Counted from the stretch's first letter, positions 32,411 through 41,157 are shown. The stretch is DNA of 64,000 nt from Coraliomargarita sp965656715 (GCA_965656715.1 CBFHLR010000012.1:1-64000); one strand, 5' to 3'. Numbers and translations: made by a program. Notes: generated by a model from the letters alone, not told the origin.

Positions 32411-33652
32411 ATGCAGACTGCACCAACAGAACTTGAAGTCGAACCAACCAGCTTGCCGGATGCCCGTGGCCACTTTGGTAAATACGGCGGCATGTATGTG
32501 CCTGAGACTTTGATGACGCCGCTTTTCGAGCTCACTGAAGCCTATCATGAGGCGCGTAAAGACCCAGCCTTCGAGCAGGAACTCAACGAGCAACTGCGTG
32601 AGTTCGCCGGTCGTCCGACCAATCTTTACTATGCCGAGCGTCTGACTCAGCACTGTGGTGGCGCGAAGATCTACTTGAAGCGCGAAGACCTGCTCCACAC
32701 GGGAGCGCACAAGATCAACAACGCGCTCGGTCAGGCCTTGCTCGCCAAGCGCATGGGCAAGCAACGCATCATCGCTGAGACCGGTGCCGGGCAACACGGT
32801 ATCGCGACCGCCGCCATGTGCGCCAAGCTCGGCCTCGACTGTGTGATCTACATGGGTGAGGAAGATATGCGCCGCCAATCGCTCAACGTCTTCCGTATGC
32901 GCCTCTGTGGTGCGGAAGTGCGCGGTGTGACTGCGGGGCAGAAGACCCTCAAGGAGGCGGTCAACGAGGCGATGCGTGACTGGGTCACCAATGTGCGCAA
33001 CACCCACTACATCATCGGCTCTGCGCTCGGAGCGCACCCATTTCCGATGATGGTGCGCGACTTCCACCGTGTGATCGGTGAAGAAGCCCGCCGTCAGATT
33101 CTTGAGAATGAAGGCCGCTTGCCAGACGAAGTCGCAGCCTGTGTGGGCGGTGGTTCGAATGCGATTGGTTTGTTCTTTGCCTTCTTGAAGGACCTCGATG
33201 TTGCGCTGACAGGCGTTGAAGCTGGTGGTCGCGAGATTGTGCGCGGTGAGCATGCCGCGCGTTTCGCAGGTGGACGCCTTGGCGTTCTGCAGGGTGCGAA
33301 GACTTGGATCCTTCAGGATGACGACGGTCAAATAGACCTCACGCACTCCGTTTCTGCGGGCCTCGATTATGCTGCAGTTGGACCGGAGCACGCTTACTAC
33401 AAAGAAAAGGGGCGCATCGACTTCGGCTACGCGACCGACGCTGAAGCGCTGCAAGCCTTCCAGGATCTCTGCTCCATTGAGGGCATTGTGCCAGCGCTCG
33501 AATCGTCACACGGCATCGCTTACACCATGAAGCGCGCGCGTGAAATGAGCCCCGAGCAACTTATCATCGGTAATCTCAGCGGTCGTGGTGACAAGGACGT
33601 GCAAGAAGCCGCACGACTTTTGGGAAGCGCTGAAAGCTGTTCCGAGGAGTGA
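32411..33652 (+). CDS. trpB: Tryptophan synthase beta chain
   Basis: Joins indole and serine to make tryptophan, using PLP. From ATG 32411 the protein has 413 residues. FGKYGGMYVPETLM opens it, the PLP Lys lies in LLHTGAHKINNALGQALLAKRMG, the glycine-rich phosphate cup is VGGGSNAIGLF, and GLDYAAVGPEHAYYK is the usual C-terminal motif. The frame is open back to 32045, but that part is antisense to ridA. The last residues (SCSEE) and the stop lie in an intergenic repeat copy, so the C-terminus seems to have been rewritten by the repeat. trpA is not adjacent. Confidence 0.97.
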   Translation: MQTAPTELEVEPTSLPDARGHFGKYGGMYVPETLMTPLFELTEAYHEARKDPAFEQELNEQLREFAGRPTNLYYAERLTQHCGGAKIYLKREDLLHTGAHKINNALGQALLAKRMGKQRIIAETGAGQHGIATAAMCAKLGLDCVIYMGEEDMRRQSLNVFRMRLCGAEVRGVTAGQKTLKEAVNEAMRDWVTNVRNTHYIIGSALGAHPFPMMVRDFHRVIGEEARRQILENEGRLPDEVAACVGGGSNAIGLFFAFLKDLDVALTGVEAGGREIVRGEHAARFAGGRLGVLQGAKTWILQDDDGQIDLTHSVSAGLDYAAVGPEHAYYKEKGRIDFGYATDAEALQAFQDLCSIEGIVPALESSHGIAYTMKRAREMSPEQLIIGNLSGRGDKDVQEAARLLGSAESCSEE

Positions 33653-33690
33653 AGCGACGACATGACCGGGCGCGAAGGGAACCGGACCAA
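33638..33690 (+). repeat. GACGACATGACCGG repeat family, copy B, overlapping the trpB stop
   Basis: Reads GTTCCGAGGAGTGAAGC, then GACGACATGACCGG, GCGCGAAGG and GAACCGGACCAA. The trpB TGA (33650-33652) is inside it. It matches the minus-strand copy at 48083-48134 closely. Confidence 0.8.
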
Positions 33691-33712
33691 CCTGAAAACT
33701 TGAAAAGCTGAA

Positions 33713-34276
33713 ATGTTACTCGTAATCGATAACTACGACTCTTTCACCTACAACCTCGTCCAATACTTCGGACAGCTTGGGGTGGAGCAACAGGTCTTCC
33801 GTAACGACGCGATCACGGTGGACGAGGCGCTCGCGCTCAACCCGGACCGTGTGATGATTTCGCCTGGCCCCTGCTCGCCGACTGAAGCGGGTGTCAGCCT
33901 CGACATGATCGAGGCCTTTGCAGGGAAGAAGCCACTGCTGGGCGTGTGCCTCGGGCATCAGAGCATCGGTCAGCACTTCGGTGGCAAGGTGATCCGTGCC
34001 GAGCGCCTGATGCATGGCAAGACCAGCCCCGTGACTCACCGTGATACGGATATCTTTAAGGGCCTTCCAAACCCTATGGAGGCCACGCGTTACCACTCGC
34101 TGATTGTCGAGCGCGAAACGCTGCCTGAGTGCTTGGAGGTCACGGCTGAAACCGAAGCGGGCGAAATCATGGGGCTCGCGCACAAAGATCTGCCGGTTTG
34201 GGGGGTGCAGTTTCATCCAGAATCCATCGCGACCGAGGAGGGCATGAAGATGCTCGAAAACTTCCTCGAACTCTAG
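33713..34276 (+). CDS. pabA: Anthranilate/aminodeoxychorismate synthase, glutamine amidotransferase component
   Basis: A 187-residue class I amidotransferase supplying ammonia for anthranilate or aminodeoxychorismate. LLVIDNYDSFTYNLVQYF opens it, VMISPGPCSPTEAG forms the oxyanion region, GVCLGHQSIGQHFGG carries the nucleophile Cys, and VWGVQFHPESIATEEG the His-Glu pair. Sequence alone does not separate TrpG from PabA, and many bacteria use one protein for both. Its position 60 bases after trpB suggests a role in tryptophan synthesis. Confidence 0.93.
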   Translation: MLLVIDNYDSFTYNLVQYFGQLGVEQQVFRNDAITVDEALALNPDRVMISPGPCSPTEAGVSLDMIEAFAGKKPLLGVCLGHQSIGQHFGGKVIRAERLMHGKTSPVTHRDTDIFKGLPNPMEATRYHSLIVERETLPECLEVTAETEAGEIMGLAHKDLPVWGVQFHPESIATEEGMKMLENFLEL

Positions 34277-34350
34277 TCGATATTTAGTGATTGGGGCCTG
34301 TTTGGACACTAAATATAGTGTTTGCATGTCTGGGGCACTATATTTACGTT
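34275..34350 (+). promoter_or_regulatory. NrdR boxes before nrdR
   Basis: ACACTAAATATAGTGT at 34306-34321 is an almost perfect NrdR box (known pattern ACACwATATATwGTGT). Degenerate boxes lie at 34275-34290 (about 11 of 16 matches) and 34335-34350 (about 11 of 16), with centres 31 and 29 bases from the strong one. Known NrdR boxes come in pairs about three helical turns apart. This suggests that nrdR represses itself. Confidence 0.75.
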
Positions 34351-34359
34351 CTAGGTCTT

Positions 34360-34827
34360 ATGCGTTGCCCGAAGTGCACATCAGCCAACACAAAAGTACT
34401 CGATACTCGCACGAGCAAGAACGAGACGTCGATCCGTCGACGCCGTGAGTGCTTGGAGTGTGGCTACCGTTTTACCACGATTGAAGAAGTCTTGCGCGCC
34501 GACCTGCAGGTCGTGAAGCGCGACGGTCGTCGTGAGGACTTTGACCGTGCCAAGATGCTGGGCGGCCTCAAGAAGGCGGTCCAGAAGCGCCCGATCGATG
34601 TGATGCAGATCGAAATGCTTATTGCCGATGCGCTCGCTGCGCTTGAAAAGGAATACGACCATGAGATTCCTGCAAAAGCGGTGGGTGAGCAAATCATGTC
34701 GCGCCTCAAACATTTGGATAAGATTGCCTATGTGCGTTACGCATCGGTGTATAAAGATTTTCGGGATCTCGACGAGCTGGCGGAGGAGATCGATGCGCTG
34801 AAAGATCCTGGCGGTAAGAATGCCTAA
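34360..34827 (+). CDS. nrdR: Transcriptional repressor NrdR
   Basis: Represses ribonucleotide reductase genes in response to (d)ATP. The 155-residue protein opens with the zinc ribbon: Cys in MRCPKCTS and ECLECGYRFTTIEE (two CxxC pairs), with the DNA-contact RRRRE between them. The ATP-cone follows (LQVVKRDGRREDFDRAKMLGGLKKA to YVRYASVYKDF). The ATG at 34360 puts the first zinc Cys at residue 3, as in the family; the open frame further up is not coding. Boxes just upstream imply autoregulation. Confidence 0.97.
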   Translation: MRCPKCTSANTKVLDTRTSKNETSIRRRRECLECGYRFTTIEEVLRADLQVVKRDGRREDFDRAKMLGGLKKAVQKRPIDVMQIEMLIADALAALEKEYDHEIPAKAVGEQIMSRLKHLDKIAYVRYASVYKDFRDLDELAEEIDALKDPGGKNA

Positions 34828-35296
34828 GTTCGAGCCATTAGAGCAATTGCGGATTTTGAGTGAGTTGCTGGCTCGCACGCAGGGGGCCGACCCCGAAGGC
34901 GCCATTCATGCGCAGCAGATCCTCGACTATTTCAGTGAGGAGGCACCCGATGAGTTGCAGCGTCTTTCTATTGAGGTGTGTGCAAGCAAATTGGCTCAGA
35001 TGCATCTGGGGCCCGAAGACATTCGCGAAGTTGCCTTTGCGCATTGGCATGTCCCGGAGTCGATCGGCTCGAGTCCACTGTGGATACGACAGGCAATTGT
35101 TACAGAAATGAAGCAACTCGCGGGACGTCGACGTGCCTTGCTTTTGGTGAGTGGTGTGCGTGAGAGCATTTGCCCGCAAGGTGGCTACTGGACCAAGGCA
35201 CGTGAAGCGCAGTATCGCCGTGTCCAAGATTGGATCGACGAGCTGGTCTGCGCCTGGGCCAGCCGCGGCTCGCAGTTACAAGTAATTGTCCTTTAG
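34820..35296 (+). CDS. Hypothetical protein coupled to nrdR
   Basis: A 158-residue soluble protein with no recognised domain. It is mostly helical by eye (LEQLRILSELLART, GAIHAQQILDYFSEEAPDELQRLSIEVCASKLAQMH) and ends in a VQDWIDELVCAWASRGSQLQVIVL segment. It overlaps the end of nrdR by eight bases, so translation is probably coupled. Codon use resembles its neighbours, which supports a real gene. Confidence 0.65.
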   Translation: MPKFEPLEQLRILSELLARTQGADPEGAIHAQQILDYFSEEAPDELQRLSIEVCASKLAQMHLGPEDIREVAFAHWHVPESIGSSPLWIRQAIVTEMKQLAGRRRALLLVSGVRESICPQGGYWTKAREAQYRRVQDWIDELVCAWASRGSQLQVIVL

Positions 35297-35597
35297 GCGC
35301 AGCTAGGCTGCTAGGAATTAGGTATTAGTGCTAAGTTGTTAGGCAAGGCGCGTTGCAGGGAGTGGAGGGCAACGCTCCGTCGTTGCCGCACGTGTTGAGG
35401 GGCAGCAGCGTGGCTGCAGAATTAGGTATTAAGTATTAGGTATTAAGTATTAAGTGTTAAGCCTTGCGGGGCGTGGGTTTACTGAAGGTTACCCACCTAA
35501 CACCTAACACCTAATCACCTGACACTTAAAACTGATCCGCTGCGCGGATCCATTGTCTCATTTAAAAAACGAATCAGTTACAAATTTGTATACATCT
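35297..35597. other. Repeat-filled gene gap
   Basis: No gene seen. It contains TTAGGTATTAG-type low-complexity runs (about 35315-35340 and 35420-35462), their inverse (CACCTAACACCTAATCACC, about 35492-35520), and half of the GGAGGGCAACGCTC inverted repeat (35363-35387). There is also a GATCCGCTGCGCGGATC palindrome (35534-35550) and a perfect TACAAATTTGTA palindrome (35579-35590). The last lies just before the receptor promoter region. Confidence 0.6.
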
Positions 35598-35660
35598 ATG
35601 TGACACAGGTGTAACAACTGTGACGTGAGTGTGATAATTGCGGTGCGCCCATACTATACT
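35598..35660 (+). promoter_or_regulatory. Pho-box-like tandem repeats before the TonB receptor gene
   Basis: Four 7-base units lie in tandem: ATGTGAC, then ACAG, GTGTAAC, AA, CTGTGAC, GTGA and GTGTGAT (35598-35635). Each pair has the 7+4+7 spacing of PhoB sites (CTGTCAT pattern). A TATACT at 35655-35660 could be the -10, with the last unit near the -35 position. The match to the known consensus is weaker than at 39201. Confidence 0.5.
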
Positions 35661-35763
35661 ATTGAGATGGTTTTCAGGAGGCGCACAAGGAGGCGCGTTT
35701 TGGTTCCACCGACACAATCGAAATCCATGTGTCTGGTGGTAAAACTGAAACGCGCTTTCCGAA

Positions 35764-38700
35764 ATGAAAACAAACAAGCAATTCATCGCACTCACATCGC
35801 TCAGCTTACTTGCAATGGCTGCTCAGTCTGTATGGGCACTCAAGATCGATATTCCAAAGGAATTAGAGGCTGAGGTTGAGGCTCAGAAAGCAGCTGAAAA
35901 GGAAGCGCTCTCTGCCGAAATTGAAAGTATCTATGAGGGCAAAGTTGTTCTCCGTGATGGTGAGAAAATGAATTTTGTGTCAGAGTCGGGCGAATCGATT
36001 GTCGCAGAAGATGCGCCAGTTGAGCCTGAAGTTTCCGAGCCAGAATATGTTGAGTTCGGCGCGATGGGAGTTGCTGAGGAGGCCGAGCTCGCCGCAGATG
36101 AGGGGCGAATTAAAGGGCAAGTTTTTGATAAAGATACAGGAGAGGGCCTAAGAGGCGTTGCAATTGTTCTTGAGGGTACTGATCTTGTTACGGTTACTGG
36201 AACTGATGGGCGATATCGTTTAGATATGGTGCCGAGTGGCATTTATGATCTAACCTTCATCAAGACGGATTACATTGAAGCGACAATTACTGAAGCTAGT
36301 GTTGTCGGAGGCGAGATTACGAATTTGGATTTCGCTATGCCGCCGCGTCCAGCGGAGATGTCGGACGAGGCCTATGAGTTGACTGGTTTCACCGTGAGTG
36401 CTGAGGAGGTGGTCAGTCAAAATGTCGCCCTTCTTGCCCTGCGTCAGAGTTCAGCTGCATCGATTGATGCTCTTAGTGCTCAGGATATGAGTAAGTTTGC
36501 CGCAAGTGATGCTGCTGAGGCCTTAACTAAGGTTACTGGTGCAACGGTCAGTGATGGTAAATACGCGGTGATTCGTGGACTTAATGACCGATTCAACACC
36601 ACGTTGATCAATGGGGTTCGCTTGCCTAGTCCGGATCCAGATCGCAATGCAGTGCCTTTGGACTTATTTCCATCTGGAATGATTGATTCTCTGGTAGTGC
36701 GTAAGACTTTTACTGCCGACCAACCTGGTGACTCGACTGGTGGCTCTTTGGATTTGGTGACTAAGTCTTTCCCTGAAGAGTTTACATTAAAGTTTGGCGT
36801 GTCGGTTGGATGGCAAGATGGCCTATATGGCAATGATATGCTTAAGGACCCTGAGCGTAGTAGTCATGACTTCTACGTTCGTGGTACTGATACTAGGGGC
36901 TTTGGTTCTGATGGAAGCCAGTCGTATGAGCCTTCTAATGTAATCGCACTCGCAAAGGATGTGAATAATGATGGTAACGGTGAAATTGTGGGGTATATCA
37001 GTGCTGATGATCCTAGGGTTCAGTATGCAAGCGTTTCTCGAGATTCCGTTCCGACCAGTGCGCCACAGTTTGAGCCTGAGCGAAGTAAGTCGAAGGGGGA
37101 CTTGGATACCTCGTTTCAGGTTGGGGATAGTTTAGAAGTTTTTGGTGGTGAGTCGGTTTTTGGGTATTTGTTTGGCTTTCAGCAAAAGCACAAAGAGCGT
37201 GCGACTAGTATAACAAAGACTGAGGCGGAGTTTGATGGTAACGCTCTGGATTCTGACCGAATTGTTCACGAGGAAGTTGGGCGTGTCAAAGATCAGTATT
37301 CCACCTTATTGGCGCTGGGTTTGGACAACTTAGAAGGTCAGAAGTTGTTCTATAACTTTATTTATCTCAAAGTCGGTGAGTCTGATGCGAAGTTTGCAGA
37401 GGTTGATGATCCAGTAACTTCATATAATTCTGAGATTTCTTATAAGGAACGTTTTATGCGCAGTCATCAGTTTGGTGGTGAGCACCTTGTTTTGGAGGAT
37501 GTATTTGATGAGCGGGCTCCTACATTTAATTGGGCGCTCCTGCTAACTGATATGGGGCAAGTTGAGCCTGATACACGCGCCGTTAAAGGCTATGGAGTTT
37601 CGACTGGTGGGAGTGGCAATGGTCGTCCTTCGAACACAGATCCTATTGATTCTCAGGAAGGGATACCTCCAATTCGCTTCGACCGAACGACCCGACAGGA
37701 TAGTGATGCGTATGTAGCAGATTTAGAAATCCCATTTGCAGAGAAGTTTAAGCTTACCGTTGGTGGTAGTTATGAGAAGTATCAGCGTGATTTTACTCAG
37801 TTAGAGTGGACGCGTACATCCGCACCTTATGAAGCGGGCTTAGATGGGGTCGCGTTTCCAACCTTAGATTATGTAGTTACGCGAACGACTCCGAGTACTT
37901 CGCCGAATGTTGTCAGCATTGATAATGGCGATGGCACTTATGACTGGTACCGCTCGCGAGTAGATGTTCCATTTGCAATTAACGAAGATGCCGATTCTAG
38001 TTTTGGTTATTCGACCCCCTTCGGTTTTGAGGCATTTGGTGAATCTAAGACAGAGGCAGCGTTCGTTAGTACTGATTGGGATATTTTCGATTGGCTGAGG
38101 GTAAACGGTGGTATGCGATTTGAGAGTAATCAGCTAAGTTATCAAGACGATGGTAATGCTGGTATCCAATCGGCTCAGTGGTTGTTTGTCATCAATGAAA
38201 AGCCAATAGATGAGGATAGTCAGTTGCCATTTGTTAGTTTCATTGTTGAGCCACATGAAGATTGGACTGTTCGTTTGTCTTGGTCAGAGACGATTGCAAA
38301 GCCCTCATTTCGAGAAATTGCTCCGTTTCCATCGCTTAATGTGTCGGATGACATTCTGGAGATTGGTAATCCGGGTGAAATCGTTACGTTGGGTGTCCCT
38401 GGGACTTTGTTGGGGGAGTATTCTGGTTTGAGCCTCGCTGAGGTTGAAAATTATGATGCCCGCTTGGAGTGGTCTCAAGGGAATTTGCTCTTGGCGGGTA
38501 CGTATTTCTACAAAAAGATTTCAGACCCGATTGAGAGCGTGTCGATCTCACCGCCAACGAATATTGGTAGGAGTGATATTGTTACTTACATTAACAATGA
38601 AAATGAGGCAGATCTTCAAGGTGTTGAACTTGAAGCTCAATTGTCGTTTGCTGACATTTCATCGCTGCCTTCATTTCTGCAATATTTTACTGTCGGTGCA

Positions 38701-39174
38701 AATTATACATACATTGATGCGTCTGTTGATCGCTCGCAGTTGGAGCTGGATTCGTTCGGTGTTGGGGCGCTTGCTGCAATCGTTTCTGAGGATCGGCCAC
38801 TATTCGATCAGCCGGAGTATCTTGCGAATGCCTTCGTTTCGGTGGATGTTCCTGCGGTATCGGGTAAACTCACAGTGTCTGGTTCTTGGGTGGGTGAAAC
38901 GCTTAATTTGGTCGGCACTGCAGATACGCATCCGGATGTGTATTTCGATGAGTTTTTAACTGTGAATGTCGTCTGGCAGCAGCAGCTGAATGACGTGTGG
39001 TCCTTGAAGTTATCTGCTAAAAATATCAATTCGCCGGAGCGGGAAAGTTTCTACGATAAGGATTTTAATAGTGCTCTCAATGGCTTGAATCCGACCTTTG
39101 GGCTGGATTCGACAACGAAGCAGAAATACGAGATTAAGCCTACCTACAGTATCTCGTTGACTGCGCAGTTCTGA
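35764..39174 (+). CDS. TonB-dependent outer-membrane receptor with N-terminal regulatory-like domain
   Basis: A 1136-residue receptor for active uptake across the outer membrane. A signal peptide (residues about 8-25, ending VWA-LK) precedes an acidic helical linker (30-115), a carboxypeptidase-regulatory-like beta domain (GRIKGQVFDKDTGEGLRGVAIVLEGTD, about 118-205) and the plug (ALLALRQSSAASIDALSAQDMSKF to STGGSLDLVTKSFP). The barrel ends SISLTAQF with the usual terminal Phe. The ligand is unknown. Pho-like repeats upstream and the canonical Pho box of the next gene hint at a phosphorus compound. The TonB operon at 48-54 kb could energise it. Confidence 0.92.
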   Translation: MKTNKQFIALTSLSLLAMAAQSVWALKIDIPKELEAEVEAQKAAEKEALSAEIESIYEGKVVLRDGEKMNFVSESGESIVAEDAPVEPEVSEPEYVEFGAMGVAEEAELAADEGRIKGQVFDKDTGEGLRGVAIVLEGTDLVTVTGTDGRYRLDMVPSGIYDLTFIKTDYIEATITEASVVGGEITNLDFAMPPRPAEMSDEAYELTGFTVSAEEVVSQNVALLALRQSSAASIDALSAQDMSKFAASDAAEALTKVTGATVSDGKYAVIRGLNDRFNTTLINGVRLPSPDPDRNAVPLDLFPSGMIDSLVVRKTFTADQPGDSTGGSLDLVTKSFPEEFTLKFGVSVGWQDGLYGNDMLKDPERSSHDFYVRGTDTRGFGSDGSQSYEPSNVIALAKDVNNDGNGEIVGYISADDPRVQYASVSRDSVPTSAPQFEPERSKSKGDLDTSFQVGDSLEVFGGESVFGYLFGFQQKHKERATSITKTEAEFDGNALDSDRIVHEEVGRVKDQYSTLLALGLDNLEGQKLFYNFIYLKVGESDAKFAEVDDPVTSYNSEISYKERFMRSHQFGGEHLVLEDVFDERAPTFNWALLLTDMGQVEPDTRAVKGYGVSTGGSGNGRPSNTDPIDSQEGIPPIRFDRTTRQDSDAYVADLEIPFAEKFKLTVGGSYEKYQRDFTQLEWTRTSAPYEAGLDGVAFPTLDYVVTRTTPSTSPNVVSIDNGDGTYDWYRSRVDVPFAINEDADSSFGYSTPFGFEAFGESKTEAAFVSTDWDIFDWLRVNGGMRFESNQLSYQDDGNAGIQSAQWLFVINEKPIDEDSQLPFVSFIVEPHEDWTVRLSWSETIAKPSFREIAPFPSLNVSDDILEIGNPGEIVTLGVPGTLLGEYSGLSLAEVENYDARLEWSQGNLLLAGTYFYKKISDPIESVSISPPTNIGRSDIVTYINNENEADLQGVELEAQLSFADISSLPSFLQYFTVGANYTYIDASVDRSQLELDSFGVGALAAIVSEDRPLFDQPEYLANAFVSVDVPAVSGKLTVSGSWVGETLNLVGTADTHPDVYFDEFLTVNVVWQQQLNDVWSLKLSAKNINSPERESFYDKDFNSALNGLNPTFGLDSTTKQKYEIKPTYSISLTAQF

Positions 39175-39200
39175 GCTACTGTTGCGCGTATTTTTCCGGG

Positions 39201-39234
39201 CTGTCATGTGGATGTAACATGGCTCATTTATTAT
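39201..39234 (+). promoter_or_regulatory. Pho box and -10 element of the exported-protein gene
   Basis: CTGTCAT (39201-39207), four bases, then ATGTAAC (39212-39218) form a 7+4+7 PhoB site very close to consensus. Exactly ten bases later is TATTAT (39229-39234), a good -10. This is the arrangement of classical PhoB-activated promoters. Start of transcription would be near 39241 and the ATG is at 39286. Confidence 0.75.
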
Positions 39235-39285
39235 CTTTAATCGCACGACCTAACTGTGCGTTAAAACTAAACTATCATCATAAAA

Positions 39286-41142
39286 ATGAAAAAAACATTC
39301 CTTCAACTCGCAGCTCTCGGCGCTGCATGCACGTCTCAGGCGGCACTCGTTGTTATCGATGAGAACCTCCCAGAGGTTACAGTCGACGGTAACGGTTACT
39401 ACTACATTCAAGACGATCTTACACTCAGTTCGGCTAATGAGTATGTTCTCGCTAGCTACACATTTGTTAATAACGGTGCGACTCTGACTATTGAGCCAGG
39501 CACAATTATCCGCGGTGAGCCAGGTGCTGGCGAAGGTGGTAACGTAGGTTCTATCGGTGACGCTGGTAATGAGCCAGGCACTTTGATCGTTACACGTGAC
39601 GGTCAAATCGATGCTGACGGAACCTCCGGTAGCACGATCATCTTTACAACTGCTGTTATCGATGCAAACGGTGATAACATTCCTGATAGCATCGACTACT
39701 CTGGTGCTTATGACTACTCAGGTAACGGCATCGTAACTGCTGATTTTCTTGATAACGATCCAGTAGGTGCACCGCTTCCTCCTTATCAGGAAGCATCTGT
39801 TGTCGACATCACTTTTGGTTCTGAAACCGATGGTACTGGTAATATTGCTGGTGCTGGTACTGAGCACCAAGGTTACTGGGGAGGTATCATCATCCTTGGT
39901 AACGCTCCTACAAGCATTGGTGACATCGACACTGCAAACGACGTGATCATCGACGGTGACAAGGGTAATTTCCCTTCAGTGATCAACCCAATGGAAGGTC
40001 AGATCGAAGGTTTGAATACTCAGCTTGTTGGTGTGAACTCCGTTTATGGTGGTCGTAATCCGAATGACAGCTCTGGTACACTTCGTTATGTTGCTATCCG
40101 CCACGGTGGCTATAAGATTGCTAACGCAAACGAAATTAACGGCCTTACTATGGGTGGTGTAGGTTTCGGTACTACAATCGAGTACATCGAGGTTTACTCT
40201 AATCAGGATGACGGCTACGAGTGGTTCGGTGGTACTGTTAACTCGCGCTACCTTGTGTCTCTTCTTAACAATGACGACTCCTTCGATATGGATGAAGGTT
40301 TCACAGGTCTTGGTCAGTTCTGGTTCTCCTTTCAGAACGACGATGCTGACAATGGTAATGCTTCTGGTGAACACGACGGCACTGACGCAGAGGGTCGCTC
40401 TGTTGATCAGTTCGCTGCTGTAGCATCTGCTCCTACTACTAATGTTCTTGGTACTGGTGACGCAGGTGGCGGTCTTACTTTCACATTCCCAACCATCTAC
40501 AATGCGACATATGTCGGTTCCGGCACATACAGCAAAGATGACGGTGATGATGGCATTAACAACGTATTCACACTGCGTGACTCATGGGGTGGTGCTTACT
40601 TCAACTCCATCTTCTCCGACCACGGCCACGAAGGTATCCTTCTTGCTAAGGATGGCGACGAGCGCTGGGACCTTGGTGACATCGTTTTCCGCTCCAACGT
40701 TTGGTATGCAAACAACGCTGCCTACACATCTGCTACTTTTGCAAGTAACGTAGACCTCGACGGTGGCTCTGCTAATGCGGGTACCAATGCTTCTCGTGTT
40801 CTTCAAGTTTTCAACAACACTGGTGACAACTTCGAAAACAACACTTTCGCATCTGATCCATTCGCAAGCACAAACCGTATTGCTTCCGCAGACGACTCCA
40901 ACATGGATGGCGACATCAAGCGTCGTAATTGGGACTCTGACTTCAATTCCACACACGGTGGTTTCGACCCTGCTGAAGTAACTGCTGCAGTAACTGGTCT
41001 GACACTTGAGCCATATACATCCACATTCTTCATCGATGCGGGTTATGCAGGTGCATTCAACCCTCTTGCTGATACTAATAGCCAAGCTCTTTGGACGGAC
41101 GCATGGACTGTATTTAGCGCTCTTTACTACCAAGATCGCTAG
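39286..41142 (+). CDS. Exported beta-rich protein, surface or outer-membrane associated
   Basis: A 618-residue secreted protein. Signal peptide MKKTFLQLAALGAACTSQAA is followed by a Gly/Asn/Asp-rich, Cys-poor body with strand-turn repeats (GATLTIEPGTIIRGE, GTLIVTRDGQIDADGTSGS, GYWGGIIILGNAPTS, SSGTLRYVAIRHGGYKI, DDGYEWFGGTVNSRYLVS). These suggest a right-handed beta-helix with calcium-like DDxD loops. Similar GGIIILGNAP proteins occur beside TonB receptors in other phyla. Codons are strongly biased (GGT, GCT, AAC, ATC) compared with its neighbours, a sign of high expression. A Pho box lies upstream. Function is unknown; phosphate-starvation induction is inferred. Confidence 0.75.
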   Translation: MKKTFLQLAALGAACTSQAALVVIDENLPEVTVDGNGYYYIQDDLTLSSANEYVLASYTFVNNGATLTIEPGTIIRGEPGAGEGGNVGSIGDAGNEPGTLIVTRDGQIDADGTSGSTIIFTTAVIDANGDNIPDSIDYSGAYDYSGNGIVTADFLDNDPVGAPLPPYQEASVVDITFGSETDGTGNIAGAGTEHQGYWGGIIILGNAPTSIGDIDTANDVIIDGDKGNFPSVINPMEGQIEGLNTQLVGVNSVYGGRNPNDSSGTLRYVAIRHGGYKIANANEINGLTMGGVGFGTTIEYIEVYSNQDDGYEWFGGTVNSRYLVSLLNNDDSFDMDEGFTGLGQFWFSFQNDDADNGNASGEHDGTDAEGRSVDQFAAVASAPTTNVLGTGDAGGGLTFTFPTIYNATYVGSGTYSKDDGDDGINNVFTLRDSWGGAYFNSIFSDHGHEGILLAKDGDERWDLGDIVFRSNVWYANNAAYTSATFASNVDLDGGSANAGTNASRVLQVFNNTGDNFENNTFASDPFASTNRIASADDSNMDGDIKRRNWDSDFNSTHGGFDPAEVTAAVTGLTLEPYTSTFFIDAGYAGAFNPLADTNSQALWTDAWTVFSALYYQDR

Positions 41143-41157
41143 TCATACAAATTTGTT

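Noticed and set aside
32405..33454. A 349-residue minus-strand frame opposite trpB
   Set aside because: It is the shadow of a conserved enzyme gene with unmistakable catalytic motifs.
38444..38959. A 171-residue frame within the TonB receptor gene
   Set aside because: Out-of-frame shadow with basic, low-complexity composition; the receptor frame has clear beta-barrel signatures.
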